A stretch of 64,000 nucleotides of DNA. Origin: Herbidospora yilanensis (GTDB taxonomy: Bacteria > Actinomycetota > Actinomycetes > Streptosporangiales > Streptosporangiaceae). Location of the stretch: the NCBI RefSeq assembly GCF_001570565.1, contig NZ_BBXE01000013.1, positions 124,001 to 188,000 on the forward strand. Direction: 5' to 3'. Below are positions 26,255 to 35,732 of the stretch, in pieces; positions within the stretch are counted from its first letter, which is position 1, and each line of letters opens with the position of its first letter. The position numbers and the translations under genes are program-made. The notes under the pieces are model-generated. The model saw nothing but the letters and a program-made list of their open reading frames with translations, searched no databases and had not been told where the DNA came from.

Positions 26255-26260
26255 TACTCT
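26255..26260 (+). promoter_or_regulatory. -10 box TACTCT of pncB
   Basis: Ends 6 nt before GTG 26267, which supports a leaderless GTG start over ATG 26279. Confidence 0.5.
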
Positions 26261-26266
26261 CGACTC

Positions 26267-27544
26267 GTGCAAACGTCCATGAGCTCGGCCTTGCTAACAG
26301 ACATGTATGAGTTGACCATGTTGCGGGCGGCGCTGGCCGGCGGCACCGCCCACCGCCGCGCGGTGTTCGAGGTCTTCGCCCGCCGCCTGCCCGCAGGCCG
26401 CCGCTACGGCGTCGTCGCAGGTACAGACCGGGTGATTTCCGCCATAGAGGCATTCCGCTTCGGCGAGCCGGAGCTGACTTTTCTCGAACGTGTCGTCGAT
26501 CCGCCGACCCTGTCCTTCCTCGCCGACTTCCGTTTCTCCGGGAATGTGTACGGCTATCGCGAAGGTGAGACCTACTTCCCGGGCTCCCCGATCATGGTCG
26601 TCGAAGGCACCTTCGCCGAGGCGGTGGTCCTGGAGACGGTGATCCTGTCGATCCTGAACCACGACTGCGCCATCGCCTCGGCCGCCTCCCGCATGACCCG
26701 CGCGGCCCAGGGACGCCCGCTGATCGAGATGGGCTCCCGCCGCACCCACGAGAGGGCGGCCGTCGCCGCCGCCCGCGCCGCCTACCTGTGCGGCTTCGCG
26801 ACCACCTCCAACCTCCAGGCGGGCCTGGAGTACGGCATCCCCACGGCCGGCACCAGCGCCCACGCCTTCACCCTGCTCCACGACTCGGAGGAGGCCGCCT
26901 TCCGCGCCCAGCTCGAGGCCCTCGGGTCCTCGACGACCCTGCTCGTCGACACCTATTCGGTGGAGGAGGCCGTGCGGACCGCCGTGAAGCTGGCCGGCGG
27001 CGACCTGGGGGCGGTCCGGATCGACTCCGGCGACCTGGGCGTGGTCGCCATCGAGGTCAGGCGCCAGCTCGACTCCCTCGGCGCCGACCGCACCCGGATC
27101 GTGGTGACCGGCGACCTCGACGAACACGCCATCGCCGCCCTGGCCGTGGCACCCGTCGACGGCTACGGCGTGGGCACGAAGCTGGTGACGGGCTCGGGGG
27201 CGCCGACGGCGAACCTGGTCTACAAGCTGGTCGACCGCGAGGACTCGACCGGGACCATGAGGCCGGTCGCCAAGACCTCGGTGGGCAAGCCCAGCCGGGG
27301 CGGCCGCAAGTGGGCCTACCGTTCCCTGCACGACGGGGTCGCCATCGAGGAGATCATCTCCAACCGCCCCGACGACTCCCTCGGCCGCCCGCTGCTGGCC
27401 CCGCTGGTCGTCGGCGGCGAGATCGTCGGCCGCGAGCCCCTGGACGCCGCCCGCGCCAGGCATCACGAGTCGATGCGCGAATTGCCGCAAATCGCCCATA
27501 GCCTCTCGCCCGGCGACCCGGCTGTGCCTAGTATCTTCTCCTGA
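26267..27544 (+). CDS. pncB: Nicotinate phosphoribosyltransferase
   Basis: A 425-residue enzyme converting nicotinate and PRPP to nicotinate mononucleotide in NAD salvage. The phospho-accepting His is in MGSRRTHERAA, VRIDSGDLGVVA binds the product phosphate, and YGVGTKLVTG closes the barrel. It is divergent from clpS and 62 nt before the nicotinamidase gene, so both Preiss-Handler entry steps are together. Confidence 0.93.
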   Translation: MQTSMSSALLTDMYELTMLRAALAGGTAHRRAVFEVFARRLPAGRRYGVVAGTDRVISAIEAFRFGEPELTFLERVVDPPTLSFLADFRFSGNVYGYREGETYFPGSPIMVVEGTFAEAVVLETVILSILNHDCAIASAASRMTRAAQGRPLIEMGSRRTHERAAVAAARAAYLCGFATTSNLQAGLEYGIPTAGTSAHAFTLLHDSEEAAFRAQLEALGSSTTLLVDTYSVEEAVRTAVKLAGGDLGAVRIDSGDLGVVAIEVRRQLDSLGADRTRIVVTGDLDEHAIAALAVAPVDGYGVGTKLVTGSGAPTANLVYKLVDREDSTGTMRPVAKTSVGKPSRGGRKWAYRSLHDGVAIEEIISNRPDDSLGRPLLAPLVVGGEIVGREPLDAARARHHESMRELPQIAHSLSPGDPAVPSIFS

Positions 27545-27589
27545 TCGCGGGAGAGCGGCGCATGAGGACGACGCCGGTCTCCCGCGATC
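27543..27589. terminator. Long hairpin between pncB and pncA
   Basis: GATCGCGGGAGA (27543-27554) pairs with TCTCCCGCGATC (27578-27589), and an inner CGGCG/CGCCG stem (27556-27560/27572-27576) caps it. The pncB stop lies in the left arm. It has no T-tract. It probably ends the pncB transcript, as pncA has its own -10 box 4 nt later. Confidence 0.65.
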
Positions 27590-27592
27590 TCC

Positions 27593-27598
27593 TAGATT
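27593..27598 (+). promoter_or_regulatory. -10 box TAGATT of pncA
   Basis: Ends 7 nt before ATG 27606. Its -35 region falls inside the right arm of the preceding hairpin. Confidence 0.5.
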
Positions 27599-27605
27599 GG
27601 GACGT

Positions 27606-28190
27606 ATGACCACCGCGCTTGTGATCGTCGACGTGCAGAACGACTTCTGCGAGGGCGGCAGCCTGCCCGTGACCGGCGGCGCGGGCGTGGCCGCGGCCAT
27701 CAGCGTGCACGTCGCCCGGGGCGACTACGACCATGTCGTGGCGACCCGCGACTACCACGTCGACCCCGGAACCCACTTCGCCCCCGCCCCCGACTACGTG
27801 ACGACCTGGCCGGCCCACTGCGTCGTGGGGACCACCGGGGCCGAGTTCCACCAGAACCTCGACACCGAGCCCATCGAGGAGATCTTCAGCAAGGGCGCCC
27901 ACGCGGCGGCCTACAGCGGGTTCGAGGGTCACTCCTCCGACGGGGTGGAGCTGGCCTCCTGGTTGCGGTCGCGGGGGGTGTCCCGGGTCGACGTGGTCGG
28001 GATCGCGACCGATCACTGCGTACGGGCCACGGCGATCGACGCGCGGGCGCAGGGGTTCGACGTGCGGGTGCTGCTCGATCTGACGGCGGGCGTGCTGCCG
28101 GTCACGACGGAGGCGGCGATGACCGAGATGGCGGCGGCGGGGGTCGAACTGACGGGCCACCCGATCGTGGCGGACGACCCCGAGGACTGA
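27606..28190 (+). CDS. pncA: Nicotinamidase/pyrazinamidase
   Basis: A 194-residue isochorismatase-fold amidase converting nicotinamide to nicotinate. The catalytic Asp is in VDVQNDFCEGGSL, DYHVDPGTHF carries metal ligands, and the nucleophile is the Cys of GIATDHCVRATAIDA. Normal family length. A TAGATT box 7 nt before ATG 27606 argues against the in-frame GTG/ATG candidates upstream. Confidence 0.92.
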   Translation: MTTALVIVDVQNDFCEGGSLPVTGGAGVAAAISVHVARGDYDHVVATRDYHVDPGTHFAPAPDYVTTWPAHCVVGTTGAEFHQNLDTEPIEEIFSKGAHAAAYSGFEGHSSDGVELASWLRSRGVSRVDVVGIATDHCVRATAIDARAQGFDVRVLLDLTAGVLPVTTEAAMTEMAAAGVELTGHPIVADDPED

Positions 28191-28210
28191 CACCCACCGA
28201 GGTCGGCTTC

Positions 28211-28255
<45 letters not shown>

Positions 28256-28396
28256 GGCCGCCCGAAATTTCGGCATATCGAACGACGATCTGCGCACTCG
28301 GCAGCACGGCAGACGGCGTTCTCCGCTTCGAGTTGCCATTGCTGAACGTAGGGATACGCTTACCTAGCGTCATATCCTCTAGGTCGGCGGCTGGTC

Positions 28397-28927
28397 ATGT
28401 TTGCTCTTGCTCTTGGTGTGTCGTGGTTGGTGCTGACGCCTGTCTGCGTCTGGCTGCTGTTCGGGATCGGTCAGCCGCTCCGCAACCGCCTCGGCGCCGT
28501 CGCGACGATCCTCGCCCTCGAAGGCGCGACGATCCTCATCGCCACCACCGGGCACAGCCCCGCGCCGCCGCCCGTGGCGGCGGTCATGCCTCCCCGCCCG
28601 GTTCCGTCGCCGACCGAGACCCCCTGTCCGGTCCGGCTGCCGCACCCGGACGAGGTACGCCTGTCCCGCACCCACGTCACCATCCTGTGGCCCGCCGTGG
28701 TCGGCGAATGCGACACGGCGGCGGTCGTCCTGGGCGAGAAGGGCAACCGCCTGCGGGTGTGGGTGCACGAGGGCGCCCTGGTCGGAAACCACCGGGCGTC
28801 GGTGGTCCCGGTCAACATCGACGGCCGCACGGCGTTCGTCGACGTCGCCCGCAGACTGGCCCGGCACCACTGGATCGCGGTCGACGGCCGCAACGGCAAA
28901 CGCATCCCTACGATCACCCACGGCTAG
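28397..28927 (+). CDS. Hypothetical membrane protein
   Basis: A 176-residue protein I do not recognise. Two hydrophobic helices (about 3-24 and 32-51) are followed by a Pro-rich linker and a soluble domain of about 110 residues with two cysteines (ETPCPVRL, VGECDTAAV) and a strand-rich pattern, probably outside the membrane. A weak promoter (TTGCCA 28333-28338, TACGCT 28355-28360, spacer 16) lies upstream. Confidence 0.6.
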   Translation: MFALALGVSWLVLTPVCVWLLFGIGQPLRNRLGAVATILALEGATILIATTGHSPAPPPVAAVMPPRPVPSPTETPCPVRLPHPDEVRLSRTHVTILWPAVVGECDTAAVVLGEKGNRLRVWVHEGALVGNHRASVVPVNIDGRTAFVDVARRLARHHWIAVDGRNGKRIPTITHG

Positions 28928-28951
28928 CCTTACCGGTCGGGGCTTCATGAC

Positions 28952-28968
28952 GTGGTGCGCGCCACCAC
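28952..28968. promoter_or_regulatory. Inverted repeat GTGGTG-CGCGC-CACCAC
   Basis: 6-bp perfect arms and a 5-nt centre, between the membrane protein gene and the phosphatase gene. Candidate operator or weak terminator. Confidence 0.35.
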
Positions 28969-29010
28969 TGTTAGCGTCGGCGCTCTCATCAAGGAGAGGG
29001 CGACCGTGGC

Positions 29011-29805
29011 GTGAAGGTGACGATGGCGAGCGCCGCGGCACGACCCGGCCGCGTGAACGAGGACTTCACCGGAGCCGTCCCCACGGCGGCGGTCCTGGTC
29101 GACGGCGCCGGCATCCCCGGCGCCGAGCCGACGTGCCGGCACGGAGTGGCCTGGTATGCCCACACGCTGGGCGGCAACCTCCTCGCCCTGCTGTCACTCA
29201 CGCCGCGTTCGAGCCTGCCCGCTCTCCTCGCCGACGCCATCACGCGGGTGACGGACGTGCACCGGCACACCTGCGACGTGACGAACCCCATCAGCCCGTC
29301 GGCGGCCGTGGCCATCGTGCGGGTGTCGGGCGGCGTCCTCGACCACCTGGTTCTGGGTGACGCGGTCGTCGCCCTCGACCGGCCCGGCGGCCCGCCGATC
29401 GTGACCACCGACCTTCGCGAGCCGACCATCGGCCGCACCTACGAAGCCAAGCTGGCGGCCACCACACCAGGGAGCGACGACTACAACCGCATCCTCGGTG
29501 AACTGCGCGCGCACCGGAATCAGCCGGGCGGCTTCTGGGTCGCCAAGGACGATCCGCGCGCGGCGGACGAAGCGGTCACCGCACACCACCCCATCACGGA
29601 ACTGTCCGCCGCCGCCCTGCTCAGCAACGGCGCCGGCCGGATCGTGCACCCATTCGGTCTCGCCGACTGGCCGCAGACCCTCGCCGCGTTGGCGTCCAAG
29701 GGGCCTTCAGCGGTCATCGACCGAGTCCGGCAGGCGGAAGCACGCCACCGGACAAGACCGGACGACGCCACCATCGCCTACTGCACCGACCTCGGCGACC
29801 CCTGA
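29011..29805 (+). CDS. PP2C-like protein phosphatase
   Basis: A 264-residue PPM-family protein. Metal-binding elements are NED at 16-18, VDGAG at 30-34, and DDATIAY near the C-terminus. It probably dephosphorylates Ser/Thr residues, opposing actinobacterial Ser/Thr kinases. The usual second GD motif is replaced by LGDAV near residue 116. GTG 29011 with AAGGAGAGG upstream; ATG 29023 is an alternative. No partner kinase lies nearby. Confidence 0.75.
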   Translation: MKVTMASAAARPGRVNEDFTGAVPTAAVLVDGAGIPGAEPTCRHGVAWYAHTLGGNLLALLSLTPRSSLPALLADAITRVTDVHRHTCDVTNPISPSAAVAIVRVSGGVLDHLVLGDAVVALDRPGGPPIVTTDLREPTIGRTYEAKLAATTPGSDDYNRILGELRAHRNQPGGFWVAKDDPRAADEAVTAHHPITELSAAALLSNGAGRIVHPFGLADWPQTLAALASKGPSAVIDRVRQAEARHRTRPDDATIAYCTDLGDP

Positions 29806-29993
29806 GCGCGCCGCCCTCGACCACATCGGTGGTGGCAGCAGCCCGGTGAGCAGAGGGACCGAAGCAGGAGAACCGTCTCGGCCCCCTCTGCCCGCTGCGC
29901 GTGCCACTTCCCCCGCCGGTGAGCCACCGCCTTCTCGTAGAACGACGGCTCGTAGACGATCAGCCCGCGGCGTGGATCTCCCCTGGCTCGGGG

Positions 29994-31742
29994 TCATTTA
30001 CGCGCGGCCGCCCATTTCCGGATCATCGCGATGCGTTCCCGGATCTGGTCGGCCGTCGCCTGCGCGATGGCGGGCCCGCCGCACGACCGCCGCAGCTCCG
30101 CGTGGATGACCCCGTGGGGCTGACCGGTCCGGTGGTTCCACGCGCCGACCAGGCCGTTGAGCTCCTTGCGCAGTTCGGCGATCTGCTCGTGGGGGGCCAG
30201 CTCCGGCGGCCCGGCCTTCGGCTTCTTCTTGGCGGCCGCCTGCTGGTCGGCCTGCCGCTTGCGCAGCAGCGAGGCCACCTGTTCGGGCTCCAGGAGACCG
30301 GGCAGCCCGAGGAAGTCTTCTTCTTCGGGGGAACCGGCCGCGGCGGCCGTGCCGAACTCTCCGCCGTCGTAGAGAACCCGGTCGAAGGTCGCCGAGGCTT
30401 CCAGCGTCTGGAAGGGCAGTTCGTCGCCGAGTGTGTCGGGCTGTTTCTGCTCGCGCTGGGCCTGCTCCAGGAGCAGGTCGTCGAGGCCGTCTTCGTCGCG
30501 TTTGCGGTTGAGGACGTGGTCGCGCTCGGCCTCCATCTCGGCGGCGAAGCTGAGCAGCAGCGGCACCGACGGGACGAACACCGACGCCGTCTCGCCGCGT
30601 TTGCGCATGCGCACGAAACGCCCGATGGCCTGCGCGAAGAACAGCGGCGTGGAGATGCTGGTGGCGTAGATGCCGACGGCCAGCCGCGGGATGTCGACGC
30701 CTTCGGACACCATGCGGACCGCGACGAGCCAGCGCTGCTGCGACGCGCTGAACTCCTTGATTTTGGCGGACGCCCCGGGGTCGTCGGACAACACGACCGT
30801 CGCGCCCTCGCCCGTCACCGCGCGCAGGTGTTTGGCGTAGGCGCGGGCCGTCTCGTGGTCGGTGGCGATGATGAGGCCGCCCGCGTCGGGCATGCCCCGG
30901 CGCACCTCGGTGAGGCGGCGGTCGGCGGCCTGGATGACCTGGCGGATCCAGTCGCCCTTCGGGTCGAGGGCGGCCCGCCAGGCCTGGCCGAGCTGGTCTT
31001 TGGTCAGCGGGGTGCCGAGTGTGGCGGTGATCTCGTCGCCTGCGCGGGTGCGCCACTTCATCTCGCCGCTGTAGGCGAGGAAGATGACCGGCCGCACGAC
31101 GCCGTCGGCCAGCGCGGGCCCGTAGCCGTAGCTGTAGTCGGAGACGCTGCGCAGCGCGCCCTCGGCGTCTTCGGTGTAGCCGACGAACGGGATCGGGTTG
31201 TCGTCGGAGCGGAACGGTGTGCCGGTCAGTTGCAGGCGGCGGGTGGCCGGCTCGAACGCCTCGCGCACGCCGTCGCCCCACGACTTCGCGTCGCCCGCGT
31301 GGTGGATCTCGTCGAAGATGACGAGCGTCTTGCGGGCCTCGGTGCGGGCGCGGTGGAGCGCGGGGTGCATCGCGACCTGGGCGTAGGTCACCGCGACGCC
31401 CGTGTAGTCGCGCGAGGTGGCGCCCTGGCTGTTCTTGAACTCGGGGTCGATGCCGATGCCGACCCGGCCCGCCGCGTCGGCCCACTGGCGCTTGAGGTGT
31501 TCGGTCGGCGTGACGATCGTCACGGCCTTGATGACGCCCCGGCTCAGCAGTTCGCTCGCGATGCGCAGCGCGTAGGTGGTCTTACCGGCGCCCGGGGTCG
31601 CGACCGTCAGGAAGTCGCGTGGCTCGCGGGTGAAGTAGAGGTCGAACGCCTCCTGCTGCCACGCGCGCAGCTTCGGGGCGGTGCCCCACGCGGCGCGGTC
31701 GGGATATGACGGCGACAGGTGGGACGCGGCCGACGTGCTCAC
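29994..31742 (-). CDS. DEAD/DEAH-box helicase (SF2)
   Basis: A 582-residue helicase. Walker A TPGAGKTT is at 49-56, the DEIH box at 144-147, motif III TGTPFRSD, and motif VI QAIGRFVRMRKRG. A C-terminal region of about 170 residues with a Lys/Ala-rich coiled segment is specific to the actinobacterial subgroup. Role unknown, presumably nucleic-acid repair or RNA metabolism. GTG 31742 follows GGGAGG by 5 nt. Confidence 0.88.
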   Translation of the reverse strand: MSTSAASHLSPSYPDRAAWGTAPKLRAWQQEAFDLYFTREPRDFLTVATPGAGKTTYALRIASELLSRGVIKAVTIVTPTEHLKRQWADAAGRVGIGIDPEFKNSQGATSRDYTGVAVTYAQVAMHPALHRARTEARKTLVIFDEIHHAGDAKSWGDGVREAFEPATRRLQLTGTPFRSDDNPIPFVGYTEDAEGALRSVSDYSYGYGPALADGVVRPVIFLAYSGEMKWRTRAGDEITATLGTPLTKDQLGQAWRAALDPKGDWIRQVIQAADRRLTEVRRGMPDAGGLIIATDHETARAYAKHLRAVTGEGATVVLSDDPGASAKIKEFSASQQRWLVAVRMVSEGVDIPRLAVGIYATSISTPLFFAQAIGRFVRMRKRGETASVFVPSVPLLLSFAAEMEAERDHVLNRKRDEDGLDDLLLEQAQREQKQPDTLGDELPFQTLEASATFDRVLYDGGEFGTAAAAGSPEEEDFLGLPGLLEPEQVASLLRKRQADQQAAAKKKPKAGPPELAPHEQIAELRKELNGLVGAWNHRTGQPHGVIHAELRRSCGGPAIAQATADQIRERIAMIRKWAAARK

Positions 31743-31871
31743 GCGCGCCTCCCGCAGGTCACTCGGACATTGCCGTATCTATCGGTTCCCCTCACGTGGC
31801 CACAGACTAGCCGGACCCACCGACAAGACGTGCCGAGGCCGCGAGATCCTCGCCATCGTCCCTGGTAAGTG

Positions 31872-32528
31872 CTATCGCGCGCTCGTCATGATCGTGTCTA
31901 TCTCGCGCCGCGAGGCGGGGTCGTCGGGGTGCGCGAGACCCAGCAGGACGACGCTGCGGCCCTCTTCGGCCGTGAGCACGGTGACCCGCAGGAAGGCCGG
32001 CTGGTTCACCACGTCGCGGTATTCGGCCCGCACCGCGCGGGTGTGGCCGGTGCGCCCGCCGATCGCGACCTTCTTGTCTTCGACGACGTCGACCGTGTCG
32101 CCGTGCAGCAGCAACCGCGAGTAGGTCTCGGCCAGTTTGAGCAGCGCGGGACGCGGATCGCCCGCGTCGAGCTTCTCCCCCGGCCGCGCCATCACCGTCG
32201 CGCGGTCGTCGTTGACTGCGACCGAGGTGAACCCGGTGACCGGCGCGAGCGCGCCCTCGTGCCAGCCGGGCGGGATCGGATAGGTGAGCCCGGCCAGCGT
32301 GTCGGTGACCAGCACCGTCTCGACCGGCGCCGCGGGGCGGCCGACCACGAACAACACGATGCCCCCGATGACCGCACCGGCGCCCAGGGACACGGCCGCG
32401 ATCAGCAGGAGGCGGCGCAGCCGGCGCGGGATGCGGCGCGGCGGTGGAGCGGGCGTGCCGTACCAGCGGGCCGAAGGAGGCAGATCGTCGGCGTGCTCGG
32501 TGGGCGGCCAGACCCTCCGCTCGTCCAT
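31872..32528 (-). CDS. Hypothetical single-pass membrane protein
   Basis: A 218-residue protein. A cytoplasmic Pro/Arg-rich N-terminus (1-38) is followed by one transmembrane helix (about 40-63) and an outer domain of about 155 residues whose YPIPPGWHEG start resembles small lipoprotein-like sensor domains. Function unknown. No ribosome site is evident before ATG 32528. A copy of the dispersed repeat lies upstream. Confidence 0.65.
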   Translation of the reverse strand: MDERRVWPPTEHADDLPPSARWYGTPAPPPRRIPRRLRRLLLIAAVSLGAGAVIGGIVLFVVGRPAAPVETVLVTDTLAGLTYPIPPGWHEGALAPVTGFTSVAVNDDRATVMARPGEKLDAGDPRPALLKLAETYSRLLLHGDTVDVVEDKKVAIGGRTGHTRAVRAEYRDVVNQPAFLRVTVLTAEEGRSVVLLGLAHPDDPASRREIDTIMTSAR

Positions 32529-32604
32529 GCCGCCAAGTCAGTCACGCCGGAGCCCCAGCCGTCAATAAAGATCACGTTTTCGCTATCGGGGGAAAGGCGT
32601 TCGT

Positions 32605-32700
32605 TCCGTTACGGCTCCGCCCACCCCGGCCCCGCCCGCCGCCGCCGATCCGCGCCGCGTCCGGCGCTCACCGGCCCCGCGGGAGGGCCGCCGCGACGGC
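32605..32700 (+). repeat. Dispersed intergenic repeat, copy B
   Basis: TCCGTTACGGCTCCGCC at 32605-32621, followed by G+C-rich sequence up to the stop of the metalloprotease gene. GTCCGGCGCTCACCGGCC in the middle resembles part of copy A. Confidence 0.7.
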
Positions 32701-33708
32701 TCAGCCCCGCCCGCGCGGCAGGAACAACGAGGTCGCCATCCCCGTCGTGTAGGGCCGAGGGGGCGCGATCGGCGCCTGGCCCGCCTGGGTGCCGAGCAGC
32801 CCGGAGACCATGGTCGAGCGCGACTGGGCCCCCGCGAGGCCGCCTCGGTAGGTCGCCCACGCCTGCCGCATCCGCAGGCCCTGCCCGGCGGTGAACTGGT
32901 TCATGCAGCGGTCGTGGGCGTAGTCCATGAAGTTGTGGATGGGGTCCTCGCCGGGCGCCGTGCACGAGTCGCGCTTCTCGGGGCAACCCTCGGTCGGCGT
33001 GGCCTGGAACGGGGTGTCGTCGACGGAGTCGCCCGGTTCGGAGCAGCCGTTCTCGAAGGTGTGGACGAGGCCCAGCCAGTGGCCGATCTCGTGCACGCCG
33101 GTGAAGCCGAAGTTGAAGTTGCGCAGCGCCCCACCGGGCAGGGTGCGCCAGTCGATCACCACGCCGTCCTGGCCGGGGTTGCCGGCGTACCAGTTGGGAT
33201 AGGTCGCGTAGCCCAGCACGAGTTCGCTGAGCTGGGAGACGTACAGGTTGAGGGTCTCCGAGCCGCCCCTGCGCAGGCTGGACTTCATGGGGTCTTCCAG
33301 GCCGAGCGGGTTGCGGAACCAGTCGCGGTTGTCGGTGCGGGTGATGCCGCGCAACGCGAACCGCACACCCGTGTCGGCGCCGCCGTAGCCGCCGGCGTAG
33401 GCCCGGTTGAGCACGGTCACCTGCTCGCGGACGGCCGCGTCGGGCGCGCCGGTCTGGCCGTCGGTGAGCACGTGGATCCACAGCGGCACGGTCACCGTCG
33501 CGGGGATCGGCCCGGGGTGATTGCGCAGGGCCGCGTTCATCTGGGCGAACTCGGTGGCGGTCAGCGGCCGGGGCTCGGCGCGGCCGGAGGCGCGCTCGGG
33601 CGAGGGGCAGTCGTGGTCATGCGCGTGCCGGTGATCGGCCCCCTCGGCGGGTGGGGCCGTCAGCGAAAAAAGGCATGCCAAAGAGACGGCGAGAAGACGC
33701 CGGGCCAT
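32701..33708 (-). CDS. Secreted zinc metalloprotease, M43-like
   Basis: A 335-residue protein. A signal peptide (1-23) precedes a His-rich patch (DHRHAHDHDC) and a metzincin domain with HEIGHWLGLVH (H206, H210, H216 as zinc ligands) and Met-turn M261 in NFMDYAHDRC. Several cysteines after the zinc site (GCSEPG, GCPEKRDSC, RCMN) suit the disulfide-bonded pappalysin/cytophagalysin group. Secreted; substrate unknown. A GGGGGAA ribosome site precedes ATG 33708. Confidence 0.88.
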   Translation of the reverse strand: MARRLLAVSLACLFSLTAPPAEGADHRHAHDHDCPSPERASGRAEPRPLTATEFAQMNAALRNHPGPIPATVTVPLWIHVLTDGQTGAPDAAVREQVTVLNRAYAGGYGGADTGVRFALRGITRTDNRDWFRNPLGLEDPMKSSLRRGGSETLNLYVSQLSELVLGYATYPNWYAGNPGQDGVVIDWRTLPGGALRNFNFGFTGVHEIGHWLGLVHTFENGCSEPGDSVDDTPFQATPTEGCPEKRDSCTAPGEDPIHNFMDYAHDRCMNQFTAGQGLRMRQAWATYRGGLAGAQSRSTMVSGLLGTQAGQAPIAPPRPYTTGMATSLFLPRGRG

Positions 33709-33789
33709 TCGATTCCCCCGATGCGACCGGTCCGGACCAGAGTTCGAACGCTAGCCGCATCGGAGTCGATCAAGGTGGAGTGACACCCG

Positions 33790-34053
33790 TCACTTGTCGT
33801 CGCCCGACTCACCCTTGGGGAGACCCTCGTAGATCTCCTTGCATTCGGGGCAGACGGGATACTTCTTCGGGTCGCGGCTGGGCACCCACACCTTGCCGCA
33901 GATCGCCCGGACCGGCGCACCCGTGATGTAGCTCTCGGTGACCTTGTTCCGGTCGGCGTAGTGGCTGAACCGCTCGTGGTCGCCGTCGCCGCCGTGGGAC
34001 GTGCGCGGGACGACCTCGGTCTTCTGGTCGGGAAGAATCTTCGTACTGCTCAC
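33790..34053 (-). CDS. DUF3039 zinc-ribbon-like protein
   Basis: An 87-residue protein. HYADRNKVTESYITGAPVRAICG and PVCPECKEIYEGLP give three cysteines (ICG, CPEC) and a His that could hold a metal; this is the DUF3039 pattern found across actinobacteria next to DEAD helicase and YqgE genes. Function unknown. GTG 34053 is chosen because of the -10 box 8 nt upstream. Confidence 0.85.
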   Translation of the reverse strand: MSSTKILPDQKTEVVPRTSHGGDGDHERFSHYADRNKVTESYITGAPVRAICGKVWVPSRDPKKYPVCPECKEIYEGLPKGESGDDK

Positions 34054-34061
34054 GGAAACCG

Positions 34062-34067
34062 AGTCTA
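34062..34067 (-). promoter_or_regulatory. -10 box TAGACT of the DUF3039 gene
   Basis: Ends 8 nt before GTG 34053, directly after the terminator of the exporter gene. Confidence 0.45.
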
Positions 34068-34075
34068 CAAACTCA

Positions 34076-34110
34076 GGCGGCCCCCACCCCAAAAAGGGAT
34101 GGGAGCCACC
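34076..34110 (-). terminator. Terminator of the DHA2 exporter gene
   Basis: On the minus strand GGTGGCTCCCATCCC (34110-34096) pairs along 15 positions, three as G-U, with GGGGTGGGGGCCGCC (34090-34076), and the loop is TTTTT. It begins 13 nt after the exporter stop. Confidence 0.75.
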
Positions 34111-34123
34111 GTTTGGGGGTTTC

Positions 34124-35689
34124 TCAGCCGATGTGCACCGCGGCGCCCTCGGTCTTGCGGCCCGCCCTCACGAGCAGGGCGATGACCGCCGCGAAGACCG
34201 CCACGCCGGCGCTGACCTCGAAGCCGAGGTGGAGGCCGTCCATGAACGACAGGTGCGAGGCGTTGGTGACCGCGCCGGCGATCTGCTCGGGCAGGCCGGT
34301 GGGGGCGGCGCCGTAGGAGGCGGCGTCCTTGAGGCCCGCGAGCTGCTCCGGGGGGAACGACTGGGCGACGGGGCCGAGGTAGCCCTCGTACACCGACGAG
34401 ACCTTCGCCGCGACGATCGCGCCGAGGATCGCGGTGCCCAGCGCGCCGCCGACCTGCATGGCCGACTGCTGGAGGCCGCCCGCGACGCCCGACAGCTCCT
34501 CGGGGGCGTTGCCGACGATGATCTCGGTGGCGCCGACGAAGACCGGCGACAGGCCGAAGGCCAGCAGCACGAACGGGATGGCGCTGTCGACGAACGTCGC
34601 CTCGATCGACAGGCGCGACATCAGGAACATCGCGACGGCCGTGATGAGCATGCCGCCCGAGATCATGATCCGCGGTCCGAGCTTGCCGATCAGGAACCCG
34701 GCCAGCGGCGAGGCGACGATCATGCCGGCGCTCATCGGCAACATGCGCAGCCCCGACTCCAGCGGTGACAACCCGTGCACGCCCTGGAAGAAGAAGGTCA
34801 GGAAGAACATCGCGCCGAACATCGAGAACGCGGTGAGGATCATCAGCGTCGTGCCGACCGAGAACGACGCGTTGCGGAACAGGCCCAGCGGCAGCAGCGG
34901 CTGGGAGACCCGGGTCTGCCACCAGAGGAACGCGGCGAGGAACACGACGGCGACGGCGAGGGAGACCAGCGTGCCGGTGTCGCCCCAACCCCACTCAGGG
35001 GCCTTGATGATCGCCCAGACCAGCGAGAACATCATGATCGACAGCAGCACGACGCCCAGCCAGTCGACCTTCGAGAGGTACTTGGCCTTGCTCTCGCTCA
35101 GCGCCCACCAGCCGACCGCCAGGGCGATGACGCCGACCGGCACGTTGATGAAGAACACCGACTGCCAGCTCACGTGCTCGACCAGCAGGCCGCCCACGAT
35201 CGGGCCGGCCGCCGACGACAGGCCGATGATGCCGCCCCAGGCGCCCATCGCCATGTTCAGGCGGTCGCCGGGGAAGGCCATGCGCAGCAGCGCCAGCGCG
35301 GCGGGCTGGAGCAGCGCGCCGAAGAGACCCTGGAGCACGCGGAAGGCGATCAGGGGGCCGATCGACGAGGTGAGGCCGATCGCCAGCGAGGTCAGCGCGA
35401 AGCCGACGACGCCGATCAGGAACACCCGCTTGTGCCCGAAGATGTCACCGAGCTTGCCGGCGGTGATGAGGAAGACCGCCAGGGCCAGCAGATATCCGCT
35501 GGTGACCCACTGGAGGTCGGCGAGCGAGGCCTGGAGTTCGGCCCCGATGACCGGGTTGGCGATGGCGACGACGGTGCCGTCGAGCATCACCATGATCACG
35601 CCGAGCGAGACGGCCAGCAGGGTCAGCCACGGCCGAGCTGGGCCGGCTTCGCCTTGCGCCTCCTTCGGCAGGGCGGTGGTCTGTGACAT
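34124..35689 (-). CDS. MFS drug exporter, DHA2 (EmrB/QacA) family
   Basis: A 521-residue proton antiporter with 14 predicted helices. Motif A-like KLGDIFGHKRVFLIG follows helix 2, and VLQGLFGALLQPAALALL and GPIVGGLLVEHVSWQSVFFINVP are the conserved blocks of helices 4-6 in DHA2 proteins. It probably exports cationic dyes, antibiotics or other toxic compounds. It is divergent from a TetR gene with multiple TGACA half-sites between them, which suggests substrate-induced expression. Confidence 0.92.
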   Translation of the reverse strand: MSQTTALPKEAQGEAGPARPWLTLLAVSLGVIMVMLDGTVVAIANPVIGAELQASLADLQWVTSGYLLALAVFLITAGKLGDIFGHKRVFLIGVVGFALTSLAIGLTSSIGPLIAFRVLQGLFGALLQPAALALLRMAFPGDRLNMAMGAWGGIIGLSSAAGPIVGGLLVEHVSWQSVFFINVPVGVIALAVGWWALSESKAKYLSKVDWLGVVLLSIMMFSLVWAIIKAPEWGWGDTGTLVSLAVAVVFLAAFLWWQTRVSQPLLPLGLFRNASFSVGTTLMILTAFSMFGAMFFLTFFFQGVHGLSPLESGLRMLPMSAGMIVASPLAGFLIGKLGPRIMISGGMLITAVAMFLMSRLSIEATFVDSAIPFVLLAFGLSPVFVGATEIIVGNAPEELSGVAGGLQQSAMQVGGALGTAILGAIVAAKVSSVYEGYLGPVAQSFPPEQLAGLKDAASYGAAPTGLPEQIAGAVTNASHLSFMDGLHLGFEVSAGVAVFAAVIALLVRAGRKTEGAAVHIG

Positions 35690-35732
35690 AACGGGTTCTC
35701 CCCCGGATAGAAAGTCAACGCGACGTAGATTA